Positions 18,025 through 25,316 of a DNA stretch of 36,763 bases are shown in pieces. The position numbers and the translations under genes are program-made. Under the pieces are notes generated by a model that was not told where the DNA came from, made no database searches, and worked only from the letters and a program-made list of their open reading frames with translations. Within the stretch, counting starts at the first letter, position 1. Each line of letters begins with the position of its first letter. Where the stretch lies: the NCBI GenBank assembly GCA_947450095.1, contig CANFUF010000017.1:1-36763 (forward strand), in the 5' to 3' direction. The stretch is from Roseiflexaceae bacterium (lineage in GTDB: Bacteria; Chloroflexota; Chloroflexia; Chloroflexales; Roseiflexaceae).

Positions 18025-18762
18025 ATGTCTAGCATTCGTATCATCGGGATCAGTCTTTTCATCTGCATCCTTGCTAATTGTGGCCGTCAATCTGTTGGTG
18101 CACCACCAGCCACACGCTGGCCAAGTGCCACAGTTGAGTCCAGTGCAGCCACTACAATCAACACGACAACTACGCCTATCGCTGGCACCAGTCAGCCCAC
18201 CGTAGTGGGCAATACGGATGATTCCTTGGCGTCAGGATTAACTCCCGAAGGATATCATGTGCTGGGGAATATGACTGCGCCAATTACCTTTGTTGATTAT
18301 TCTGATTACTTCTGAAGTAGCTGTGCCTTCCACGTGTTGGAAGTAGAACCACAATTGATTGATGCCTATGTCCGTACTGGCAAAATGCGGATTATCGTCC
18401 GTCCGTTATTTCAAACCGGCGAGGATGCGGTGTTGGCAGCCCATGCGAGTGAATGTGCCGGAGAGCAACAACACTATTTTGCGATGCGCGCCGCAATTTA
18501 TGCCGACCAAGGTGGACTCTATGCCGCCGAAACGATGAACGCGGGCTTATCGCAACGCGCACGAAATATCGGCGTCAATGGTGATGATTTTGACCGCTGT
18601 ATGCAAAGCGATAAATACCGACTGCCACTTCTCACCGAATATACCCGTGCCAAAGATGCCGGCATCGTGTCACGCCCGGTATTTGAGATTAATGGTCAAC
18701 GCATTATCGGAGCCCGCCAATTCAGCGAATTTGCTGATATTATTGACCATTTAACACCCTAA
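18025..18762 (+). CDS. Secreted DsbA-like thioredoxin-fold protein, candidate selenoprotein with UxxC (UGA at 18313-18315)
   Basis: Read through one UGA, a 245-residue thiol-disulfide oxidoreductase of the DsbA/Thioredoxin_4 type. An N-terminal hydrophobic signal ends at ILANC, a possible but atypical lipobox (Asn before Cys). After a Ser/Thr-rich linker comes ITFVDYSDYF, then UGA at codon 97, then SSCAFHVLEVEPQLIDAYV. Relatives read FSDxxCPxCRxF here, so UGA sits exactly on the first active-site Cys and gives U97-S-S-C100. The second part keeps the family helices (AAHASECAGEQQHYFAM) and the cis-proline segment (SRPVFEINGQRIIGA). A SECIS-like hairpin starts 12 nt past the UGA. The frame is unbroken and no other stop occurs until 18760. 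AGGA precedes the ATG by 9 nt. Nonsense mutation or sequencing error is the alternative. Confidence 0.85.
18327..18343 (+). promoter_or_regulatory. Bacterial SECIS-like stem-loop of the DsbA-like gene
   Basis: CTTCCA (18327-18332) pairs perfectly with TGGAAG (18338-18343) around loop CGTGT. The loop begins 18 nt after the UGA and has G at its second position. Its size and distance match the hairpin in the AhpD-like gene, though the two sequences are unrelated. Folded by eye. Confidence 0.72.
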
Positions 18763-18862
18763 TTACCATCCTACTATCAGTAGTTTTTGATATGATTACC
18801 AGTGCCTTCACGTACGATCATTGCTACAATGAACGTATGCGGTTCTTCCCGAGAGGTATACT

Positions 18863-19462
18863 ATGATGCATCGTAATTTAATGCCTATTGGGCTCATGAG
18901 TATCATCGGCGTCATTGTGCTCCTCAGTATGTTCCAACCACCGCATGCACGATCTGCCAATACATTCGAGGCTTACCCCCCCACCGCAAGCCCGACAGAT
19001 TATGTTATTCCTACGGTACCAATCGATGTCATCCTTACCGAAACACCAATTGTCAGCGAGACACCGAGCGAAACACCAAGCGAGACACCGAGTGCTACCA
19101 CAACGCCAACTATTATCACGTTATTGACCCAACCAACAGTCAACCTCGATACCCTAGTCCAAGCCCAAACACCGACGGTAGTCACTGATGCACCAGTCCC
19201 TACGCCCGTTGCAGCAGCACCACCCGAAATATTACGCTGTAGCCCCAATACCGTTCATTTATTGAGTGGTCGAACTACCCCAGACACCCAATTATTACTA
19301 AAATTCGGCACACGTGTGGTCGGTGGCGGCACCAGCGATAGTACTGGTTTTTTTGCCATCCCACTCAAAATGGGCAAAGAACCCCAAGGTGATTACACGA
19401 TATCTGTGGTAACCCGCATCAAAAGCATTGTCGTAGCTACGTTACCATGTGTGGTACCCTAG
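18863..19462 (+). CDS. Secreted Pro/Thr-rich protein of unknown function
   Basis: A 199-residue protein with a signal peptide or membrane anchor at residues 8-24 (LMSIIGVIVLLSMF), an A-R-S-A cleavage-like site at ~30, and a Pro/Thr/Glu linker with tandem TPSE units (~65-80). A C-terminal ~75-residue domain (EILRCSPNTVHLLSGRT to the end) carries two Cys that could form a disulfide. The last part (GRTTPDTQLLLKFG...GDYTISVVTRI) resembles bacterial Ig-like or 'transporter-associated' beta-sandwich modules, but I cannot name the family. GAGAGG lies 6 nt before the ATG. It follows the DsbA-like gene by 100 bp on the same strand; its two cysteines make it a conceivable substrate (inference). Confidence 0.7.
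   Translation: MMHRNLMPIGLMSIIGVIVLLSMFQPPHARSANTFEAYPPTASPTDYVIPTVPIDVILTETPIVSETPSETPSETPSATTTPTIITLLTQPTVNLDTLVQAQTPTVVTDAPVPTPVAAAPPEILRCSPNTVHLLSGRTTPDTQLLLKFGTRVVGGGTSDSTGFFAIPLKMGKEPQGDYTISVVTRIKSIVVATLPCVVP
19058..19094 (+). repeat. Tandem 12-bp repeat coding for TPSE units
   Basis: Three near-identical 12-bp units of the form GAGACACCGAGC lie in the linker of the secreted protein. They keep the reading frame and could vary in number between strains. Confidence 0.75.
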
Positions 19463-19487
19463 AAACGTAGTATCAGTCATTACGAGT

Positions 19488-20144
19488 ATGAGTATGACCA
19501 AGCAGTGGCAACACATTACCCAACAAATTGCCCAACACGATTATGGTGTAACGCCCCATGAATTACCCATGGTGCGCCACCGCGATGGGCGCGTGGCACG
19601 TATTAACCAACCACCAGATGGTGTGACGCCACGAGCGGCTGCGGTACTAGTACTCGTCACCCCAAATCAACAGGATATCGATATTGTACTCACTCGACGC
19701 GGCGGTCATTTACGCCAGCATGGTGGCGAAATTGCCTTCCCCGGTGGCAAAGTCGATGCCAATGAAACCGTTGTAATGGCGGCCCTCCGTGAAGCCGAAG
19801 AAGAACTGGGTATCTCATCTTCTGCAGTACACGTGTTAGGTGCATTACATACCATCTATGTGCCACGAAGCAATCATATGGTCACCCCCGTTGTGGCATG
19901 GTGCGATGAACTACCACGATTTGTCCCCAATCCTCACGAAGTCGCCGAGGTTTTTATGGCGCCGCTGATGACTATATTGCCTGCAGATGTCCTTTGTTTT
20001 GAAGAACGGCAATTTGGTGAAGATCAATTGGTGGTTCCCTATTTTATGATTAATGAATATCGTGTCTGGGGTGCAACAGCCCTGATGTTATCTGATTTTG
20101 TCGCCCGCATTCGTGCCTATCAGGCACAAATCGCCACGCGCTAG
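19488..20144 (+). CDS. Nudix hydrolase, CoA pyrophosphatase (NUDT7/8-like)
   Basis: A 218-residue Nudix protein predicted to split CoA or acyl-CoA into phosphopantetheine and 3',5'-ADP. The CoA-specific upstream motif LRQHGGEIAFPGGK runs into the Nudix box G-G-K-V-D-A-N-E-T...REAEEELGI, which contains the metal-binding REAEEE residues. The rest (YVPRSNHMVTPVVAW, NPHEVAEVFMAPL) also fits the NUDT7/8 type. The start is either ATG 19488 or ATG 19494; an earlier ATG at 19449 overlaps the previous gene. No ideal ribosome binding site is seen. It runs into the acylase gene 43 bp later, so the two may be co-transcribed. Confidence 0.88.
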   Translation: MSMTKQWQHITQQIAQHDYGVTPHELPMVRHRDGRVARINQPPDGVTPRAAAVLVLVTPNQQDIDIVLTRRGGHLRQHGGEIAFPGGKVDANETVVMAALREAEEELGISSSAVHVLGALHTIYVPRSNHMVTPVVAWCDELPRFVPNPHEVAEVFMAPLMTILPADVLCFEERQFGEDQLVVPYFMINEYRVWGATALMLSDFVARIRAYQAQIATR

Positions 20145-20187
20145 TAACTTATCGCCACCGTATATTTTTATAGAAAAGGCAGATATT

Positions 20188-22584
20188 ATGACAACAAAAC
20201 GCAAAATTGGCATTGTAGGGGCAATTCTTGGCGCGGTAGGGGTAGCCGCATTTGCCACCTTGCGCCAGTCTCTACCCCAAACCAAAGGCAAATTAACGCT
20301 TAGTCAATTACAACAACCCGTCGAAGTCCTCCGCGATCGTTGGGGTGTACCGCATATTTATGCCCAAAACAACCACGATTTATTTGTAGCCCAAGGGTTT
20401 GTGCATGCCCAAGATCGCTTGTGGCAAATGGAAACGCAACGGCGGCTGGGGTTTGGCCGATTATCAGAAATCACTGGCACCCGTACCCTTGACACAGACC
20501 GCTATATGCGCATCCTTGGACTGGGTCGTTCGGCACAACGGGACGTCGATACGCTTAGTGCGCAATCACGCACCGTACTTGACGCTTATGTCAGTGGTAT
20601 TAACGCCTATATCACCCAAAACCGTCGCAAGCTCCCGCCCGAATTCCGCTTGCTCCGGCATACCCCTGAGCCGTGGAGCATCGCCGATGTGCTGGTATGG
20701 GGTAAAGTGATGGCGCTCAATTTGTCGGGCAATTGGCAACAAGAAGTGTTACGCGCCCAAATGATTGCCAAAGTAGGCGTCAATCGTACTGCCATCTATG
20801 AGGCCCAGCAACGAGCGGACTTGCCCACCATCGTGCCCGCTGGCATGCAATATCACAGCGATATCGGCAATAGTGCCCTATCCATGGCCGCTGAAGCACG
20901 CCCATGGATAGGCGACAACGAAAACAACGGTAGCAATAACTGGGTAGTCGCAGGGAGTCGCACTACCAGTGGCTTGCCATTACTTGCCAACGATCCGCAT
21001 CTGAGCATCACAATGCCGTCAATTTGGTATGAAAACCACCTCGATTCCCCCGATTACCACGTGGCTGGCGCAAGTTTCGCAGGAGTACCAGGCGTGATTA
21101 TCGGGCACAACGAACGAATTGCATGGGGCGTCACCAACGGCATGAACGATGTCCAAGATCTCTATATTGAACGATTCGATCCAAGTGACCCCGCAGGATT
21201 GCGCTACGAATACCAAGGCGAGTGGCTCAAAGCCGAACTTCATTACGAAACCATCAACGTGCGCGGTGGCGCACCACTGATTGAACCAGTGCGGATTACC
21301 CGCCATGGGCCAGTAATCACACCCCTCATCAAAAGCGACGGCAGTCGTGAACAACAACCTTTGGCGCTACGGTGGACAGCCTATGCCGCATCTACGTTGG
21401 TCGATGCCATCCTCGATGTCAATCGCGCCCAAGACTGGGATTCATTCCGGGCGGCATTATCGCAATGGGATGTGCCACCCCAAAATTTTGTCTATGCCGA
21501 TGTCGAAGGACATATCGGCTATCAACTCGCTGGCGCCATCCCCCTCCGCGCCAACGGCACCGGGCGCGTACCCGTGCCAGGCTGGAGCGGCGAATACGAA
21601 TGGACCGGGATGGTGCCATTTGCCCAACTCCCCGCTACCTATGACCCTACCACCGGCTTTATTGCCACCGCCAATAATCAAATCGTCCCTGACGATCATA
21701 TGCCACCCATTGCCGGGGAATGGTTGAGCGGCTGGCGGGCAGCCCGCATCACCCAATTATTACAACAACACGAGCGTCACGATGCAGTCACTTTTGCGCA
21801 AATTCATGGTGACCACCGGAGCCTGCCCGGGCTTGAAGTCGTCACATTAGCCGGTCGCTTCCCGGATGGTGACGCTATCGCCAATCAAGCACGTGCACTC
21901 CTTTCGGCGTGGGATGGAATGTTGTCGACCAATAGTATCGCTGCCACCATTGCCGTCCAATTCATCGATGAACTTCAACAAGTGGTATTTGCACCACTGA
22001 GTGACGTCATGCATACCACCGTTGGCATTGGACTATTTGCGTCACGTCCTGGTCGTGAATACATGCAACGATCGTTGCCCAATATTTTGGCGGCAGCCAC
22101 CCAAAACGACAATGATTGGTTTGGCGATACCCGCTCTTGGGATGATCTCATCCCACTTGCGTGGCAACGCACCATTGCCGTGCTGCGCAAGCGCTTAGGG
22201 ACAAACCTCAATGCGTGGCGCTATGGCGCATGGCACACCATTGCCTTTACCCATGCGCTCGGGAGCATACCAGTAATCGGAAGTTTATTTAATCGTGGGG
22301 TATTTGAACTCGCCGGCAACCGCGACACCGTCAATCTCGGCGATATCACTACCACTCCTTCCGGCAATAATACGTACTCTTGTCCTTCAGTACGCTTGAT
22401 CTGTGATACCTCAGATTGGGAACGGAGTAAGAGTATCCACCCAATCGGCCAATCTGGGCACCCACTCAGCCAGCACTACAGTGACTTCATCAAACCATGG
22501 CTCAATGTCGAATATCATCCTATGCCGTGGATGCGGCGCCGGGTCGAGGAAGTCAGCCAAGACACGCTCGTTTTGACTCCATAA
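20188..22584 (+). CDS. Penicillin acylase family Ntn hydrolase (peptidase S45)
   Basis: A 798-residue precursor of an N-terminal-nucleophile amidase; relatives cleave penicillin G, cephalosporins or acyl-homoserine lactones. An N-terminal hydrophobic segment (IGIVGAILGAVGVAAFATL, residues 7-25) suggests export or anchoring. The alpha part shows VEVLRDRWGVPHIYAQN and GFVHAQDRLWQME. Self-cleavage is expected before Ser249 in NNGSNNWVVAGSRT, which frees the nucleophile. LLANDPHL, GVTNGMNDVQDLYIE and TRHGPVITP follow in the beta part. Total length matches the family. AAGGC lies 8 nt before the ATG. The substrate is unknown; neighbours give no clue beyond the upstream Nudix gene. Confidence 0.92.
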   Translation: MTTKRKIGIVGAILGAVGVAAFATLRQSLPQTKGKLTLSQLQQPVEVLRDRWGVPHIYAQNNHDLFVAQGFVHAQDRLWQMETQRRLGFGRLSEITGTRTLDTDRYMRILGLGRSAQRDVDTLSAQSRTVLDAYVSGINAYITQNRRKLPPEFRLLRHTPEPWSIADVLVWGKVMALNLSGNWQQEVLRAQMIAKVGVNRTAIYEAQQRADLPTIVPAGMQYHSDIGNSALSMAAEARPWIGDNENNGSNNWVVAGSRTTSGLPLLANDPHLSITMPSIWYENHLDSPDYHVAGASFAGVPGVIIGHNERIAWGVTNGMNDVQDLYIERFDPSDPAGLRYEYQGEWLKAELHYETINVRGGAPLIEPVRITRHGPVITPLIKSDGSREQQPLALRWTAYAASTLVDAILDVNRAQDWDSFRAALSQWDVPPQNFVYADVEGHIGYQLAGAIPLRANGTGRVPVPGWSGEYEWTGMVPFAQLPATYDPTTGFIATANNQIVPDDHMPPIAGEWLSGWRAARITQLLQQHERHDAVTFAQIHGDHRSLPGLEVVTLAGRFPDGDAIANQARALLSAWDGMLSTNSIAATIAVQFIDELQQVVFAPLSDVMHTTVGIGLFASRPGREYMQRSLPNILAAATQNDNDWFGDTRSWDDLIPLAWQRTIAVLRKRLGTNLNAWRYGAWHTIAFTHALGSIPVIGSLFNRGVFELAGNRDTVNLGDITTTPSGNNTYSCPSVRLICDTSDWERSKSIHPIGQSGHPLSQHYSDFIKPWLNVEYHPMPWMRRRVEEVSQDTLVLTP

Positions 22585-22597
22585 CCATCGATATCGC

Positions 22598-22646
22598 AAA
22601 AACTCCCCCGCTCCACAACAACTGTGGCGTACGGGGGAGTTTTTTA
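22598..22646. terminator. Bidirectional terminator between acylase and purine phosphorylase genes
   Basis: AAAAACTCCCCCG (22598-22610) pairs with CGGGGGAGTTTTTT (22632-22645), with an inner CCACA/TGTGG pairing. The A-run on one side and T-run on the other allow it to end the acylase transcript (plus) and the purine nucleoside phosphorylase transcript (minus). Confidence 0.88.
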
Positions 22647-22722
22647 TCCACGAAATCATGACTTAGCAAACATTACAGATACATTACAGTCTATTCACCT
22701 ACTTGCCCCAACAGTTTTCACA

Positions 22723-23550
22723 TCACAACCGTGCGACTATGCCAGTCAAAAGTGCGCCAAAACGAGGGCGGGCTGCATCACCAGCGGCAATCACTTCTTC
22801 GTGATTGGCAGGGCTACCATCAGGCAAGGCCTGATTCGTAACCAGCGAGATGGCAAGGACATTCATGCCACCGTGGCGAGCCACAATCGCTTCGGGGGCG
22901 GTCGACATGCCGACGACATCGGCTCCGAGCCGTTGGCACATACGCAACTCTGCACCTGTTTCGAACGAAGGACCAGCCAACATGATATAGACCCCATCAC
23001 GCAACGTGGTACCTTGGGTAGCAGCAACGTCGTGCGCCAATGCCCGTAACGCCGGATCATAGGCATCGAGCATGGCAGGGAAGCGGACCCCCAAGCGTTC
23101 ATCGTTGGGACCACGTAGTGGATGATGCCCGGCCATACCTGGCATGAAAATATGATCTGTTACACATACCAAATCACCTACTGGCCATTCGGGGCGTAGC
23201 CCACCAGCAGCATTGGTGGCAATCAATGTCGTACAACCAAGTGCCTGCATTACCCGTACCGGTAAGGTAACTTGGTGCATGTCATAACCTTCATAAAAAT
23301 GAAAGCGGCCACGCATCACCACCACCGGGGTGCCGCCCATCAATCCAATCGCCAGTTCACCCCGGTGTCCATGGACGGTTGACTGCGGGAAGCCAGGGAT
23401 GTCGGCATAACGAATGACAGTGGCATCGACGAGCTCATCGGCTAATGCACCGAGCCCAGATCCCAAGATGACACCGACACGTGGCATAAGCGCCGTACGC
23501 GCCTGAATTGCAGCTACGGCCTGTTGAATTTGTTCGAGTTGATGTGCCAT
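22723..23550 (-). CDS. punA: Purine nucleoside phosphorylase, type I (PunA-like)
   Basis: A 275-residue trimeric-type phosphorylase that splits inosine or guanosine to base and ribose-1-phosphate for purine salvage. The phosphate loop VILGSGLGAL, GFPQSTVHGHRG, MRGRFHFYEGYDM, TNAAGGLRP, LAGPSFETGAELRM, VGMSTAPEAIVARH and SLVTNQA (purine-binding Asn) plus NHEEV are all in place. The Asn in SLVTNQA points to 6-oxopurine preference. It follows the bPH/SHOCT gene by 4 bp on the same strand, although functions differ. Confidence 0.94.
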   Translation of the reverse strand: MAHQLEQIQQAVAAIQARTALMPRVGVILGSGLGALADELVDATVIRYADIPGFPQSTVHGHRGELAIGLMGGTPVVVMRGRFHFYEGYDMHQVTLPVRVMQALGCTTLIATNAAGGLRPEWPVGDLVCVTDHIFMPGMAGHHPLRGPNDERLGVRFPAMLDAYDPALRALAHDVAATQGTTLRDGVYIMLAGPSFETGAELRMCQRLGADVVGMSTAPEAIVARHGGMNVLAISLVTNQALPDGSPANHEEVIAAGDAARPRFGALLTGIVARL

Positions 23551-23554
23551 TTAC

Positions 23555-24424
23555 TTATGCATCCTTGCCATATACACGTTGCCGTTTGGTGTGGAACTCT
23601 TCGTCGTCCAAGATCCCCTTGGCGTGCAAAATTTCGAGTTGCTTCAAAATTGTCGCACGTTCCAATTCGGCGTCTTCATCAATAACGTGATCTTGTTCAG
23701 CATCAATTGCGTCATTGCCATGTGCCGGTGTGGGCGCTAACGCATCTGACTCGCTCATATCATGGTGTATAGATTGGTCTTGGTGGTGGTCATCAGAGTA
23801 CGCTGATTGCGCGTGGATAGTATCATCATGCGCGACATACTCGGTGTCGCGGGCAATGACATGTGATGATTCAGATCCGTTATCTTCGTTATCCTGACGA
23901 TCTTCATGATCTTCATGCCCCGATGAACGAGCACGAAACAAGGCTTGTTTGAATTCAAAGGGATTGGCAATATTGCGCATTTCTTGGATGCCACTTTCGG
24001 CGGCAGTCAATACTGTCACATCACCATAGCCAAACAACCGCCCCCAAAATGTTTGATTGAGAGATACGTCATTGACTTTGTTCAAAATCGATTCCACCAT
24101 ATGTCGATTAAATAAGCCTTCAAACCGCATCATCCGGCGATTGGTAATCACCACACAGTCGTTATACCATTTGAGGTAATCCAACACCCCGCTAACCACT
24201 AATATCGTGGTTGCAAGTCCAAGTGCCCCATAAACGATAATATGGAGTGTATTTTGCGTCATATTGTATTTCTTGAACACCAAACTCACCACCGAGAAAG
24301 CCACCAATGTCAACCCGATGAGAATAATTTCGGTGATAATTTGTCCTAGCATCAAGATTACATGCTTGCGCCCCACATACACAATATGTTCGTCACGCAC
24401 GAGATTCGATTCTATATATCCCAT
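23555..24424 (-). CDS. Membrane protein with bacterial PH domain, His/Asp-rich linker and SHOCT tail
   Basis: A 289-residue protein. Two membrane helices (about residues 22-50 and 62-85) are followed by a bPH domain (WYNDCVVITNRRMMRFEGLF, VNDVSLNQTFWGRLFGYGDVTV, AESGIQEMRNIANPFEF). An unusual ~90-residue stretch packed with Asp, Glu and His (from about 175 to 255) comes next. The protein ends in a SHOCT module (ILKQLEILHAKGILDDEEFHTKR). Such architectures are common in Gram-positive and Chloroflexota membranes, but function is unknown; the acidic His-rich part could bind metal or be a flexible spacer. The start at 24424 has GGAGGGG upstream; the longer in-frame ATG at 24457 has none. Confidence 0.85.
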   Translation of the reverse strand: MGYIESNLVRDEHIVYVGRKHVILMLGQIITEIILIGLTLVAFSVVSLVFKKYNMTQNTLHIIVYGALGLATTILVVSGVLDYLKWYNDCVVITNRRMMRFEGLFNRHMVESILNKVNDVSLNQTFWGRLFGYGDVTVLTAAESGIQEMRNIANPFEFKQALFRARSSGHEDHEDRQDNEDNGSESSHVIARDTEYVAHDDTIHAQSAYSDDHHQDQSIHHDMSESDALAPTPAHGNDAIDAEQDHVIDEDAELERATILKQLEILHAKGILDDEEFHTKRQRVYGKDA

Positions 24425-24491
24425 GTTCCCCTCCTTTTGTAAAAAATATATGTGCATATCTACACGTGCATATCAACAAACCCTTGCATTG

Positions 24492-24497
24492 ATTATA
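24492..24497 (-). promoter_or_regulatory. Possible -10 box of the bPH/SHOCT gene
   Basis: The minus strand reads TATAAT about 70 bp upstream of the start. TTGATA lies upstream, but 22 bp away, so the -35 is doubtful. Between here and the start, GTGCATAT occurs twice (24451-24477 region), origin unknown. Confidence 0.35.
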
Positions 24498-24539
24498 GCG
24501 CAGGTTGCTTGTTTTTTGTTATCAACTCATCAATCATGC

Positions 24540-25316
24540 TTATTCACCTGCGTGATCTTGAAATTCTTTGTGGCGGACATCATCAAAAAACACCGCCGAG
24601 CGCAATGGTTGTTCGCTGTGGCGTACCACCCATTGCCGCAACAAGGTGAATGCCTGGGTATGCAGTGCAAACAATTGGGCAGTTTGTGCCACAATCGCTA
24701 ATGGCTCACGTTGTACAAAGCGCAACAATTTGAAAAGCGCCAAACTAATGGTGATGGCATGCGTATCAGCCCGCACACAATCGGGGCAGAGCATACCACC
24801 CTGGGCAATACTCCACCGCTGGGATTGCTCGTCTAAACGTGAACCACAGACCGCACAATCAAACAACTGAGGTCGATAGCCGGCCACATCACTCAATTGC
24901 AACGTGTACCAATGCAGCACCATCTCGACATGACAGGGCTGGCAGAGCATCTGGAGGCAGGCGAGCAGGTGTGTTAGGGCAGGCGAAGCAGTATCTTCAT
25001 CGGTCACAAAATTATCGGTGAGTTCAGTCACATAATAGCCAGCCGCCATGGTATATAGGCGTTGTTGAATTGCCTCAAAGCGTTCTATAGCCACACTTTG
25101 GGTCACTACATCACGGCTTTTGCCTGCAGCCAACTGTAACTGACAATAGCTCAGCAATTCAAGGTGCCCCGCCAAACGACTTGCCGTTTTGCGAATCCCA
25201 CGGGCATTGGCACTGATTTTGCCCACTGGGGTCAAAATCGTCAGCACCCGATCGGCTTCACCCACATCGAGGCGCTTGATAATCACTCCTGAGGTGCGAT
25301 AGAGTCGTTCACCCAT
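24540..25316 (-). CDS. recO: DNA repair protein RecO
   Basis: A 258-residue RecO that helps load RecA on SSB-coated DNA (RecFOR pathway). The N-terminal OB-fold reads TSGVIIKRLDVGEADRVLTI and GKISANARGIRKTASRLAG. A helical domain follows, with a zinc-ribbon CAVCGSRL...CPDCVR near residues 150-185. The start at 25316 overlaps the end of the upstream gene by 8 bp (ATGGGTGA), which implies translational coupling. The longer open frame upstream overlaps the preceding gene and is spurious. Confidence 0.94.
   Translation of the reverse strand: MGERLYRTSGVIIKRLDVGEADRVLTILTPVGKISANARGIRKTASRLAGHLELLSYCQLQLAAGKSRDVVTQSVAIERFEAIQQRLYTMAAGYYVTELTDNFVTDEDTASPALTHLLACLQMLCQPCHVEMVLHWYTLQLSDVAGYRPQLFDCAVCGSRLDEQSQRWSIAQGGMLCPDCVRADTHAITISLALFKLLRFVQREPLAIVAQTAQLFALHTQAFTLLRQWVVRHSEQPLRSAVFFDDVRHKEFQDHAGE

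Noticed and set aside
18313-18315. UGA reassigned to an amino acid genome-wide (alternative genetic code)
   Set aside because: UGA ends map, the helicase-C-like protein, the inositol-phosphatase-family gene, the membrane protein at 28694 and the AhpD-like gene itself, so it is a normal stop here.
19058-19094. CRISPR-like short repeats
   Set aside because: 12-bp contiguous units in frame inside a gene, no spacers; they are peptide repeats.
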